NCBI GenBank assembly: GCA_028284675.1
Contig: JANQRI010000009.1
Span: forward strand, 1-64,000
Direction of reading: 5' to 3'
Origin: Gammaproteobacteria bacterium
GTDB taxonomy: Bacteria; Pseudomonadota; Gammaproteobacteria; HTCC5015
Length of the DNA stretch: 64,000 bases
The notes under the pieces were generated by a model that saw only the letters and a list, made by a program, of their open reading frames with translations, made no database searches and was not told the origin of the DNA. A program made the translations under genes and the position numbers. Positions 8,306 through 17,315 of this stretch are shown here, one piece after another (position 1 is the stretch's first letter; each line of letters begins with the position of its first letter).

Positions 8306-8953
8306 ATGCAGGCATTTGAAAAAGTAGACGGGTTGGTATTGCCGATAAACAGGCCTAACGTTGATACTGATGCAATCATCCCGAAGCAGTATTTAAAATC
8401 GATAAAACGTACCGGTTTCGGACCAAACCTGTTTGATGACTGGCGGTATCTGGATCCCGGTGAGCCGGGACAGGATGTTTCCACCCGGCGATTGAATATG
8501 GACTTTATTATGAACAAGCCGGCCTATCAGGGTGCGCAGATTTTGTTGGCGCGTGACAATTTTGGTTGTGGTTCCTCGCGTGAACATGCGGTTTGGGCGC
8601 TGATGGATTACGGCATTCGGGTGATTATTGCTCCCAGCTTTGCGGATATTTTCTTTAATAACAGTTTTAAGAATGGTTTATTGTTACTCACATTTGATGC
8701 GGATGTGATCGAGGCGATGTTTAATGAAGCTGAAACCAACGGAGGCTACCGGATGAGTGTTGATCTGGAAAGCAGTACGGTTACCAAGCCGGGTGGACAA
8801 CAATTGAAATTTGAAATCGATGATTTTCGCAGATACCGTTTGTTGAACGGCCTGGATGATATCGATCTTACGCTTCAGCATGCTGCGGATATAAAAGCAT
8901 ATGAAGAGCGCCGTCGTCAGGAAGCGCCCTGGTTGTTTAATGCAAACTCTTAA
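8306..8953 (+). CDS. leuD: 3-isopropylmalate dehydratase, small subunit
   Basis: The swivel-domain partner of LeuC. At 215 residues it has normal length and the typical blocks PINRPNVDTDAIIPKQYLK, the DNFGCGSSREHA substrate-loop region and FADIFFNNSFKNGLL. A Shine-Dalgarno-like GAGGA lies upstream of the ATG. The gene follows leuC after 32 bp and precedes leuB by 23 bp, consistent with one transcript. Confidence 0.97.
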   Translation: MQAFEKVDGLVLPINRPNVDTDAIIPKQYLKSIKRTGFGPNLFDDWRYLDPGEPGQDVSTRRLNMDFIMNKPAYQGAQILLARDNFGCGSSREHAVWALMDYGIRVIIAPSFADIFFNNSFKNGLLLLTFDADVIEAMFNEAETNGGYRMSVDLESSTVTKPGGQQLKFEIDDFRRYRLLNGLDDIDLTLQHAADIKAYEERRRQEAPWLFNANS

Positions 8954-8976
8954 CAAATATTCTGAAAGAAAAGCCA

Positions 8977-10056
8977 ATGACAAAAAAAATAGCGATATTG
9001 CCGGGTGACGGTATTGGGCCTGAAATTATGGCTGAGGCAGTTAAAGTGATTCATTGTCTGCGTGATGAGTACGGCTTTGATGTGGAGCTGGAAACAGCCG
9101 CAGTGGGCGGTGCAGCCTATGATGCATCAGGGGATCCTCTGCCTGAAAGCACATTAAAAGTATGTCATGCAGCGGATGCTATTCTGCTGGGTGCAGTTGG
9201 TGGTCCGCAATACGAGAGTTTGCCTCGTGAGTTGCGCCCCGAAAAAGGGTTATTGGGTTTGCGGGCCAATTTTGGACTGTTCGCTAACTTGCGGCCTGCA
9301 ATTTTGTATCCGGAGCTGGCGGCCGCTTCCAGCCTGAAAGCAGAGTTGGTTTCAGGCTTGGATTTGCTGATTATTCGGGAGCTGACCGGCGGGATTTATT
9401 TTGGTGAACCCAGGGGTATTGAAGAGTCCGGAAACGGTATGAAAACCGGAATTAATACGATGCGTTACAGTGAGAGTGAAGTTGAGCGTATTGCACGGGT
9501 TGCGTTCGAAGCCGCGCAAAAGCGCAACAAGCGCTTGTGTTCAGTCGATAAAGCGAACGTATTAGAGGTGTCCGAGCTTTGGCGCGAAGTGGTTGAGCAT
9601 GTTGCCCAGGATTACCCGGATGTTGAGCTTTCACATATGTATGTTGATAATGCCGCGATGCAGCTGGTCGCAAAACCCAAGCAGTTTGATGTGATTGTGA
9701 CCGGTAATTTATTTGGTGATATTTTGTCGGATATTGCCGCAATGCTGACCGGTTCTATCGGTATGTTACCGTCGGCGTCTTTGGCAGCCACTGGTAAAGG
9801 CATGTATGAGCCGGTGCACGGGTCTGCGCCTGATATTGCCGGCAAAGGGGTGGCGAATCCATTGGCGACGATTCTATCGCTGGCAATGTTGTTACGTTAC
9901 AGCTTCGATCTCACTGAGCTGGCCAACCGGCTGGAACGTGCGGTCGGTAAAATTCTGCAGCAGGGTTTTCGTTCCGCTGATATTGCGTCTTCCGGTGAGA
10001 GTGTGTCAGGTACCGCAGAGATCGGGAATGCGGTGATCGACGCGTTACAATCATAA
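8977..10056 (+). CDS. leuB: 3-isopropylmalate dehydrogenase
   Basis: NAD-dependent oxidative decarboxylation of 3-isopropylmalate, the third step of leucine synthesis. The 359 residues show the family hallmarks: LPGDGIGPEIM at the N-terminus, RELTGGIYFGEPRG, the KANVLE catalytic lysine region, DNAAMQL, GDILSD with metal-binding aspartates, and the NAD-binding GSAPDIAGKG near the C-terminus. A rho-independent terminator follows about 40 bp after the stop, so the leu operon probably ends here and asd is transcribed on its own. Confidence 0.97.
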   Translation: MTKKIAILPGDGIGPEIMAEAVKVIHCLRDEYGFDVELETAAVGGAAYDASGDPLPESTLKVCHAADAILLGAVGGPQYESLPRELRPEKGLLGLRANFGLFANLRPAILYPELAAASSLKAELVSGLDLLIIRELTGGIYFGEPRGIEESGNGMKTGINTMRYSESEVERIARVAFEAAQKRNKRLCSVDKANVLEVSELWREVVEHVAQDYPDVELSHMYVDNAAMQLVAKPKQFDVIVTGNLFGDILSDIAAMLTGSIGMLPSASLAATGKGMYEPVHGSAPDIAGKGVANPLATILSLAMLLRYSFDLTELANRLERAVGKILQQGFRSADIASSGESVSGTAEIGNAVIDALQS

Positions 10057-10096
10057 CAATTCTGTTAGCAATCCATTATAATTTAACGGTTTCGTA

Positions 10097-10142
10097 AAGC
10101 CGGTTCTGCATATGCGGGACCGGCTTGCTTTTCGGGTTTTTA
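10097..10142 (+). terminator. Rho-independent terminator after leuB
   Basis: An 8-bp perfect stem (AAGCCGGT at 10097-10104, ACCGGCTT at 10119-10126) is followed by a T-rich run containing TTTT and TTTTT. It separates leuCDB from asd. Confidence 0.7.
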
Positions 10143-10200
10143 ACAACAGGTCAAAGCTTGCGATTTGAGCCAGGCTGGTAATAGTGGGATTTACTGAAAT

Positions 10201-11220
10201 ATGAGTAAAGTGAATGTTGCCGTAGTCGGTGCAACCGGTGCGGTGGGCGAAACAATATTGACAATTCTTGCTGAACGGGATTTTCCGGCAGCCAATGTGT
10301 ATGCATTGGCAAGTGAACGCTCTGTCGGAAAACATGTGGCTTATGGTGATACCCAGCTGACGGTTGAAAACCTGGCCGAATTCGATTTTAGTCGTACAGA
10401 AATTGGTTTGTTCTCTGCCGGTGCTTCTGTGTCGGCCGAGTATGCCCCGGTGGCAGCGGCGGCCGGGTGTGTTGTAATTGATAATACCTCACAGTTTCGT
10501 TATGACGACGATATTCCACTGGTGGTATCGGAAGTGAACCCGGAAAGAATCGCCGATTATCGTGAGCGTAATATTATTGCCAATCCGAATTGTTCGACGA
10601 TACAAATGTTGGTGGCGCTAAAGCCGATTTATGATGCAGCCGGCATTGAGCGGATAAATGTTGCCACTTATCAGGCGGTTTCCGGTACCGGAAAAGAGGC
10701 AATTGCGGAACTTGCTCAGCAAACGGCCGATTTATTAAATGCCAAGCCCCTTACGGTCGATGTTTATCCGAAGCAAATCGCGTTTAATGCGATTCCGCAT
10801 ATCGATAAATTTATGGATAACGGTTATACCAAGGAAGAAATGAAGATGGTTTGGGAAACCCGGAAAATTCTGGGAGATGAAAATATCCAGGTTAATCCCA
10901 CAACAGTCCGGATTCCGGTGTTTTATGGGCACTCTGAGGCCGTGCATATTGAAACCCGCCAGAAAATATCTGCTGAGCAGGTAAGGATTTTGCTTGAAAA
11001 TGCCGATGGGGTAACAGTGATCGATAGCCATGAGGATGGTGGCTATCCGACCGCGGTTACAGAGGCTGCGGATACCGACCCGGTGTATGTCGGGCGTATT
11101 CGTGAGGATATTTCACACCCTCATGGCATTAATTTATGGGTGGTAGCCGATAATGTTCGTAAAGGTGCTGCGCTAAACAGTGTGCAAATTGCTGAGATTT
11201 TGTTAAAAAGACATATGTAA
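10201..11220 (+). CDS. asd: Aspartate-semialdehyde dehydrogenase
   Basis: Makes aspartate-4-semialdehyde from aspartyl phosphate, feeding lysine/diaminopimelate, methionine and threonine synthesis. The 339-residue product has the N-terminal NADP-binding VVGATGAVGETIL, the active-site cysteine in NPNCSTIQM (about residue 131), the conserved GTGKEA segment and a C-terminal NLWVVADNVRKGAALNSVQI. Its length and motifs match the type found in pseudomonads rather than the longer E. coli form. Position between leuB and fimV is the conserved pseudomonad order. A paralogous Usg-like protein is a less likely alternative because the catalytic cysteine is kept. Confidence 0.95.
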   Translation: MSKVNVAVVGATGAVGETILTILAERDFPAANVYALASERSVGKHVAYGDTQLTVENLAEFDFSRTEIGLFSAGASVSAEYAPVAAAAGCVVIDNTSQFRYDDDIPLVVSEVNPERIADYRERNIIANPNCSTIQMLVALKPIYDAAGIERINVATYQAVSGTGKEAIAELAQQTADLLNAKPLTVDVYPKQIAFNAIPHIDKFMDNGYTKEEMKMVWETRKILGDENIQVNPTTVRIPVFYGHSEAVHIETRQKISAEQVRILLENADGVTVIDSHEDGGYPTAVTEAADTDPVYVGRIREDISHPHGINLWVVADNVRKGAALNSVQIAEILLKRHM

Positions 11221-11258
11221 CTCATTGTTATTTAATGGTGTTAATTTGAGAATTAATG

Positions 11259-11287
11259 TTGTTAAACACAGACTTTTAAAGTATATT
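11259..11287 (+). promoter_or_regulatory. Predicted sigma-70 promoter for fimV
   Basis: TTGTTA at 11259-11264 and TATATT at 11282-11287 with 17-bp spacing, about 90 bp upstream of the fimV GTG. The intervening leader contains no recognised structure. Confidence 0.45.
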
Positions 11288-11378
11288 CTGAAAAAGTGCT
11301 GCATCCTGGTGTTAATTAATGAAAAAGTCGCGTTGATTTTTAACTCGAGGGCATAAGACTAAGGGGCTGTTTCAGACC

Positions 11379-14300
11379 GTGCGAAAACTAGTTACAGCAT
11401 TAGCTCTGACCGGGGTGGTGTTCGTCACCCCGTTGGCTTATGGCCTGGGGCTTGGGGATATTGAGGTTTTTTCGGCGTTAAATCAGCCGTTGGAAGCCGA
11501 AATTAAGCTTACTTCAGTACGTCCGGGGGAAACCGACGGGCTGATTGTGAAACTGGCATCCGAGGATGCTTTCCTTCAGGCAGGCGTCGAGCGGCCTTTT
11601 TACCTGACCAAGCTGAAGTTTGATTTGGCGGTTAGGCCGGATGGCACTCAGTATTTAAAAGTTACCACCAATAACCCGCTTCGAGAGCCGTTTTTAAATT
11701 TCCTGATTGATATTGATTGGCCACGTGGCCGTCTGGTTCGCGAATATACTATTTTGCTGGATCCGCCGGTATTTGCCAGTCAGCAAAAAGCAGCTCCACA
11801 GGTTGCACCTGCACAGGATTTTGGTGCTGCAGGGGTTGATGATGCCGCCACCGATATTCCCGATATTGAAAGCGAATCTGCGGTGGGTGAGCCGGCGCTG
11901 ATTGAGCGCGATACTCCCGTCGATAGTGGCCTGCCGGAAATTCCTGATATTGAAGCCTCGGCAACAACTGCCGAAGCTGATGTTGCTCCTGTTGCTGAAG
12001 AGGAGCCGCTGGAAGAGGATGCATTTGATTTCACTGCTGAAGAGGAACAGCAGGATTTTGAGATAGCTGATGAAGTTGGCGAAGTGGATGCCGAGATCAC
12101 AGATGACTCGCCCGACTTTGTTGCGACCCAGGAAAGCGAAGAAGCATTTTTCGATACCGAAGCGGCTGATGCCGGCTTCGACGAAGAATCTGAAGCAGCA
12201 TTTGAAGAGTTGGATACTCTCGCTGAGGGAAGCACCACGATTGATGATCGTCTGTCCGAGCAAAGCCTGCCGGATATTGAAATCGAGCTTGATGACACAC
12301 TTTCATATGATGTGGATGCCACTGATGCCTTACTCGCACAGTTCGCTGCTGAAGATGCCACAGGTGCTACAGAAGAGCAGGTCGATTTTATTGAAGACGA
12401 ACCTGTTGAAGAGGTGTCTGATTATGCCGCTGATGCGGATGGAAATGAATATGAAGTTGAGGCGGGTGATACCTTAGGACAAATCGCAGAACGCTACCGT
12501 TCGCCTGATGTGTCTCTGGATCAGGCCATGCTCGCAATTCTCAGAAACAATCCGGATGCTTTTATTCGCGGCAATATCAACAATGTGAAGAAAGGCTTTG
12601 TGCTGCGTATCCCGGATCAGCCGGCCATGTTGGAGTTAAGCAGCGCCGAAGCTTTGGAAGAAGTGAAACGGCAAAATGCGTTATGGCGGGAATATAAAGA
12701 GCAGTTTGCCGGTGCTGCCAGCACCGAACAGGATATTGAGGCTGCGGATCAGTTACTGCGGGCTGAGAGAGATCTGGATGAACCGGAAAGTGAAGGTGCC
12801 CAACTGAGCTTGCTGTCACCCGGGCGTGATGCAGATTCAGGCGAACGGGTATCAGGTCAGCAGGAAGGTATAGAATCGGGTGACTCCACAAGTTTGGATT
12901 TGCAACTCGCGCGCGAGGAGTTGGAAGCGGAGCGACTCGAAAAAGTTGAGTTACAGGAAAGACTGACCGAGCTCAACGAGCAGCTGCTGACAATGGAGCG
13001 CTTGATTAGCCTGAAAAATGAGCAGCTTGCACAATTGCAGGAGCAGCTCGGTGAGGCGGGTGCTGAAAGCGCGGATATTGCTGTCGATGACGGCCTTGGT
13101 TTGGAAGAAGATCCGTTAACTGCTGAAGATGACTCCGGGCTTTCGTTGCAGGGCGAGCAGCAGGAAGCCGGCACGTTTGAAGATGATCCATTATCTGAGG
13201 ATTTTGAGTTTGATACCGCAGCGGAACAGGATGCTGCTGAGGAGCCTCTTGACCTTAATGCGGATGCTGGAATTTCAGATTTTGATGAAAGTACGGATCC
13301 GCTGGACTCAACAGCACTTGAAGAGGATGCGGGTTTTGAAGATGAGTTTGCCTCTGATGCCGGTTTTGAAGACGAGTTTGGTACGGAAGCAACCGATTCC
13401 GGTTTTGATGAAGAACTATCTGCACAGGGAGCAGAGTCCGCTCAAACTGAAGATGAGGTGATTGCGGAAGAAGTAGAGGAACCAGTGCAGGCCGAGCCCG
13501 TACAGACGCCTACAGGTATCGCCGGCTTTGTTCATGATCTGCTGCCGCCGCCATACAATAAAATGGTTGCCGGCCTTTTTAACAGCCCATATGGTCTGGG
13601 GATACTGGTTGTTATCATTGTATTGATTATCGGTATACCGATTTTGTTACTGAACCCGCGTAAGAAAGCGGCGAAGCCGATCATAGGGGCTGGCGCTGAG
13701 ACAGCGGCAGCGACAGCAACAGAGAAAGCATCACTCGGTGATCGTTTGAAGTCGATGTTTGCACCGATAACCGGAATCTTTGCGAAAAAAGAAAAAGCGG
13801 TTGCCGAACCTTTCGTCGATGAACCCATACCGGAAGAAGAGCTGCCTGAAGCGGCTGAAGATGTGATAACCGGTTCCGGTGATAACACTGAGGATGCATA
13901 CGAAGAGACGGTTAAAAAAGCGGCCGAACCGGGAGAAGATGATACGGAAGGTGAGACTTTTACGGAGAAAACCACCGCAATCTCCATGCCGGTGGATGTC
14001 GCTGAACCTGAGCCTGAGCCCGAAGAGGAAGTCAGCGACGATACGACCGCTGAGGCTGATGTGTATCTGGCTTATGGTTTATTCGATCAGGCCGAAGAGC
14101 TGTTGACACAATCACTTGCGAGCAGCCCGGATAAAATCGAATACAAAGGTAAATTGCTGGAAACCTATTTTGCTGCCGGCAAGAAAGCGGAGTTTGAGAA
14201 TCTGGCGGCTGAAGTGAACACAGCGCTCGCTGGCCGCTCAAGCCGTATATGGGAAAAAGCCGTCGCAATGGGTAAAGAGATTGCGCCGGATAATTCACTA

Positions 14301-15191
14301 TTCAGTGGTGAAACGGCTTCGGATCTAAAAGCGTCTGATTTTGTGCCGGCCAAACCTGAAACCGCCGATCTTGATTTGAGCGATTCGCAGGGTGAAACCA
14401 CACCGGATATCAAATTCGATGAAACTGTTGCGGCGGCATCCACCGATACTGATTTTGATCTCGATCTTGGGGACTCCGAGAGCGATGCGGGTTTTGATGA
14501 GACCGTTGCCGATGTTGACCAGGAAGCTTTGGGGGGTGACGATCTGTCTTTCGATCTGGCTGATGACCAGCCCGCTCCACAAGCAGAAGAAGCCCCTGCA
14601 GAGGATGCTGAACTGGATATTGATTTCAATGCCGATGAGCTCGGCTTGGATATGGGTGAGGGAATGGGTGAGAACCATCCCGAACCTACTGTTGCGATGC
14701 ATACCAATACTGATACTAATTTCGATCTTGATGACGAAGCTGAAGAGGCTGGCGAAGCTGAGGGGCAGCAGGAAGAAGCGGCTGCGGCCGATGATGCGGG
14801 TTCCGGTAGCACTGATCTGGATTTGGATCTGGGCGATCTTAAGCTTGATGAAATTACAGATGTGGATGAAGCCGGTGAGCAGTCTGCCGGAGAGGGTTTG
14901 ATCGCAGAGCTTGATTCGGCCGATGATGAATCAGATGCACCGATCGATACCGAGTTCGAAATTTCAATGAACGAAGATACGTTAATCGATACCGAGATAG
15001 ATGATGACACCCTGGGAGGTGGCGATACTGAAACCGGAATCGATGAAGTCTCGACCAAACTCGATTTGGCTAAGGCCTATATGGATATGGGCGACTTTGA
15101 CGGTGCAAGCAGCACTCTTGAGGAAGTGATGGCCGAGGGTAATCAGGGACAGCGGCGCGAAGCAGAAGAGTTGTTGGACCAGATCAACTAA
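11379..15191 (+). CDS. fimV: FimV/HubP-family polar pilus assembly protein
   Basis: A 1270-residue inner-membrane hub protein that supports type IV pilus assembly and polar organisation. Visible domains: a signal sequence (residues 1-23), the FimV N-terminal region GLGDIEVFSALNQPLEAEI, a long acidic Asp/Glu/Ala stretch, a periplasmic LysM peptidoglycan-binding domain (about 358-410, YEVEAGDTLGQIAERY), a coiled coil (about 508-558), a transmembrane helix (about 738-757), then a very acidic cytoplasmic part with TPR-like repeats (about 893-948) and the FimV C-terminal motif (about 1226-1270). The start is a GTG matching the family's RKLV N-terminus. Tandem DAGFEDEF repeats are seen near residue 650. 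It lies between asd and truA, as in pseudomonads, and pilMNOPQ in this window belongs to the same system. Confidence 0.93.
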   Translation: MRKLVTALALTGVVFVTPLAYGLGLGDIEVFSALNQPLEAEIKLTSVRPGETDGLIVKLASEDAFLQAGVERPFYLTKLKFDLAVRPDGTQYLKVTTNNPLREPFLNFLIDIDWPRGRLVREYTILLDPPVFASQQKAAPQVAPAQDFGAAGVDDAATDIPDIESESAVGEPALIERDTPVDSGLPEIPDIEASATTAEADVAPVAEEEPLEEDAFDFTAEEEQQDFEIADEVGEVDAEITDDSPDFVATQESEEAFFDTEAADAGFDEESEAAFEELDTLAEGSTTIDDRLSEQSLPDIEIELDDTLSYDVDATDALLAQFAAEDATGATEEQVDFIEDEPVEEVSDYAADADGNEYEVEAGDTLGQIAERYRSPDVSLDQAMLAILRNNPDAFIRGNINNVKKGFVLRIPDQPAMLELSSAEALEEVKRQNALWREYKEQFAGAASTEQDIEAADQLLRAERDLDEPESEGAQLSLLSPGRDADSGERVSGQQEGIESGDSTSLDLQLAREELEAERLEKVELQERLTELNEQLLTMERLISLKNEQLAQLQEQLGEAGAESADIAVDDGLGLEEDPLTAEDDSGLSLQGEQQEAGTFEDDPLSEDFEFDTAAEQDAAEEPLDLNADAGISDFDESTDPLDSTALEEDAGFEDEFASDAGFEDEFGTEATDSGFDEELSAQGAESAQTEDEVIAEEVEEPVQAEPVQTPTGIAGFVHDLLPPPYNKMVAGLFNSPYGLGILVVIIVLIIGIPILLLNPRKKAAKPIIGAGAETAAATATEKASLGDRLKSMFAPITGIFAKKEKAVAEPFVDEPIPEEELPEAAEDVITGSGDNTEDAYEETVKKAAEPGEDDTEGETFTEKTTAISMPVDVAEPEPEPEEEVSDDTTAEADVYLAYGLFDQAEELLTQSLASSPDKIEYKGKLLETYFAAGKKAEFENLAAEVNTALAGRSSRIWEKAVAMGKEIAPDNSLFSGETASDLKASDFVPAKPETADLDLSDSQGETTPDIKFDETVAAASTDTDFDLDLGDSESDAGFDETVADVDQEALGGDDLSFDLADDQPAPQAEEAPAEDAELDIDFNADELGLDMGEGMGENHPEPTVAMHTNTDTNFDLDDEAEEAGEAEGQQEEAAAADDAGSGSTDLDLDLGDLKLDEITDVDEAGEQSAGEGLIAELDSADDESDAPIDTEFEISMNEDTLIDTEIDDDTLGGGDTETGIDEVSTKLDLAKAYMDMGDFDGASSTLEEVMAEGNQGQRREAEELLDQIN

Positions 15192-15257
15192 TATAATCAC
15201 AGCCTGTATCAACAACAGGTTTCACCACAAACCCACTTATCACGATAGACCTCGGGC

Positions 15258-16064
15258 ATGCGCATTGCGTTTGGACTGGAATATGACGGCAGCCGTTATC
15301 ATGGCTGGCAGTATCAGCGTAATGGCTTATCTGTGCAGGAAGTGCTCGAAAAAGCGGTTAGCCGGGTTGCCGATCAGAACATCACAATCATTTGTGCCGG
15401 TCGTACTGATACCGGTGTCCATGCGACCGGACAAACGATTCATTTCGATACCACCGCGAAACGGGAAGAGCATTCATGGGTGTTCGGCACGAACAGTAAT
15501 TTGCCGAAAGATGTATCGGTGTGTTGGGCCAAGTCGGTTGATGAAACATTTCATGCCAGATTCAGTGCGGTCGAGCGTCATTATCGCTATATCATCTACA
15601 ATCATCGAAGCCGGCCGGCTATTTTGCGTAACCAGGTCACCTGGTGGAACAGGCCTTTAAGTGCTGAAAATATGCAGGCGGCGGCAAATTGTTTGCTTGG
15701 CGAGCATGATTTCTCTTCATTTCGTTCCGTAGAATGCCAGTCAAAATCACCGGTTAGAAAAATAGATACACTCAATGTAAGCCGTAACGGTGATTATATT
15801 TATATTGATGTACAGGGAAACGCATTTTTGCATCATATGGTGCGTAATATTGCCGGAGTATTGTTGGCAGTGGGTATTGGGGAAAAACCGGTGGATTGGG
15901 TTGCTGAGGTTTTGGAACAACGGGACCGAAAGCAAGGGGGCATTACAGCGCCGCCGAATGGCTTATATTTGGTGCGGATTATTTATCCGCCTGAATTTAA
16001 TATTCCGGCTTATATCCAATGGCCGGTTTTACCACCGGGTAATACGGATGGTTCTATCAGCTGA
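15258..16064 (+). CDS. truA: tRNA pseudouridine(38-40) synthase
   Basis: Isomerises uridines 38-40 in the tRNA anticodon arm. The 268-residue product carries LEYDGSRYHGWQYQ, the catalytic-aspartate motif CAGRTDTGVHATGQ (Asp at about residue 54), FHARFSAVERHYRYIIYN and the C-terminal FLHHMVRNIAGVLL. Size is normal. It follows fimV by 66 bp. In pseudomonads trpF comes next; here the AT-rich paralog pair is found instead. Confidence 0.97.
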   Translation: MRIAFGLEYDGSRYHGWQYQRNGLSVQEVLEKAVSRVADQNITIICAGRTDTGVHATGQTIHFDTTAKREEHSWVFGTNSNLPKDVSVCWAKSVDETFHARFSAVERHYRYIIYNHRSRPAILRNQVTWWNRPLSAENMQAAANCLLGEHDFSSFRSVECQSKSPVRKIDTLNVSRNGDYIYIDVQGNAFLHHMVRNIAGVLLAVGIGEKPVDWVAEVLEQRDRKQGGITAPPNGLYLVRIIYPPEFNIPAYIQWPVLPPGNTDGSIS

Positions 16065-16150
16065 TTCCGGAGTACATGAATTAAGAGGCGAACGATCCAA
16101 TAGAAGAAGATCGCTTTCGGTGGCGGCATGGTCTCTACTTTTTGCTGCAG

Positions 16151-17284
16151 TTAAAAATGAGAGATACCGTATAGCGCCTGGCTTTCTGCCAGGTAATTTG
16201 GGTAAACGATAGTTTGTCCTTTTGGGATATGGTAATAGATATTAACCTCTTCAAACTTAAAGTAAACCGTATCGTATGTAGTATCTTTACTGACTATAAA
16301 GGCTTTTTTAAGTCGCGGATGTTGATTTTGTTTTGCAGAAAGTAATATGGGAATTTTTATACGGTTCTCTTTTGTTTTGTAGTGCCGGGAAGTATTTGAA
16401 ACGGCATCAATAAGAGTGTTTGATGTTTTTTGTAACCCTTGTAATAAATAGTTTCGCATGTTTTCGCGGGTCCAACTATTGATTTTTATTGGGTTTGTTA
16501 ATTTTGCATACATGCCTATCCGTAGTTCTTTTGTTGCACGACTTTTTGGTCTTCTGTAAATTTGCTCTTTACTGATCTCTTTTTTGATTTTACTTCTGTT
16601 TTTTTCTTTTTGAAATAATTGCTCATCCAGTTTGGCATATTTTATTTCATTTGCTGGGCTTTGGTATATGACTCTGAATAATTTACTTTTGTAGAGTTTT
16701 TTTGAATTTTTTATTTTTCCTAAGTAAAGTTGGCCGGATGTTTCTACATGAATTATGTTTAAATCTGGATCTAGTGAATATGTCGTATTCAATACGAGCA
16801 GCTTTTCATTGTTATAGACTTTAACCTGACCGGGTTTAATGCCGTAGTCTTTGTTTCTGTTGGTAATTTTTACAGGCTTGGTATTAATATCATTCCATTT
16901 ATTCGAGGGCGTGTAGCTGATTAATTCAATATTGTCGCTATCTTGTAGTGAATTATATAATGTTTCCTGTATTTCTTTTGCAAAATCAAAACCTTTCAAC
17001 ATTTCCCTATAGGGTTTTGCTTTATTCAGTGCGGCTATAGCTTTTTTTTCCATATGGTTCTGATTTATTTTTCCTGCTATTATGGCGCCTGGTATACCAG
17101 CTATAATATATCCAGCTATATCACCGCCTTCTTTTTTTATGACTTGTGCGTCAATATTCTTTTGACTAACCACAGAAATCACTCTTAATTTTAGTGGCTT
17201 GTTTATGTTAGCGTAACTGATCGTTACTTTAAAAATCAGCAATGCAGTTAAGCTAAGATAAATAAAAATGTGTTTTCGTATCAT
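16151..17284 (-). CDS. Exported protein of unknown function, paralog B of a tandem pair
   Basis: 377 residues, function not recognised. An N-terminal signal peptide is likely (RKHIFIYLSLTALLIFKVTIS followed by a possible AxA-like cleavage region near residue 25). A short glycine-rich hydrophobic patch (AGYIIAGIPGAIIAG, about residues 59-73) could be a glycine-zipper membrane segment. The protein aligns along its whole length with the neighbouring gene at 17316-18488; the best block is KLLVLNTTYSLDPDLNIIH, then GQLYLGK and KLFRVIYQSP. The C-terminal third is lysine- and arginine-rich with several Tyr residues. The gene is clearly more AT-rich than its surroundings. It starts 31 bp downstream of its paralog and may be co-transcribed; a TATAAT at 17296-17301 (minus strand) could also drive it alone. 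Confidence 0.75.
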   Translation of the reverse strand: MIRKHIFIYLSLTALLIFKVTISYANINKPLKLRVISVVSQKNIDAQVIKKEGGDIAGYIIAGIPGAIIAGKINQNHMEKKAIAALNKAKPYREMLKGFDFAKEIQETLYNSLQDSDNIELISYTPSNKWNDINTKPVKITNRNKDYGIKPGQVKVYNNEKLLVLNTTYSLDPDLNIIHVETSGQLYLGKIKNSKKLYKSKLFRVIYQSPANEIKYAKLDEQLFQKEKNRSKIKKEISKEQIYRRPKSRATKELRIGMYAKLTNPIKINSWTRENMRNYLLQGLQKTSNTLIDAVSNTSRHYKTKENRIKIPILLSAKQNQHPRLKKAFIVSKDTTYDTVYFKFEEVNIYYHIPKGQTIVYPNYLAESQALYGISHF

Positions 17285-17315
17285 AATTTTGAAATATTAT
17301 ACTTGAATATCTGCT

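Noticed and set aside
11694..15058. Several long minus-strand ORFs, rich in Ser, opposite fimV
   Set aside because: They are the antisense of the Asp/Glu/Ala-rich repeats of fimV; the Ser runs follow from GAT/GAA/GCT codons read backwards.
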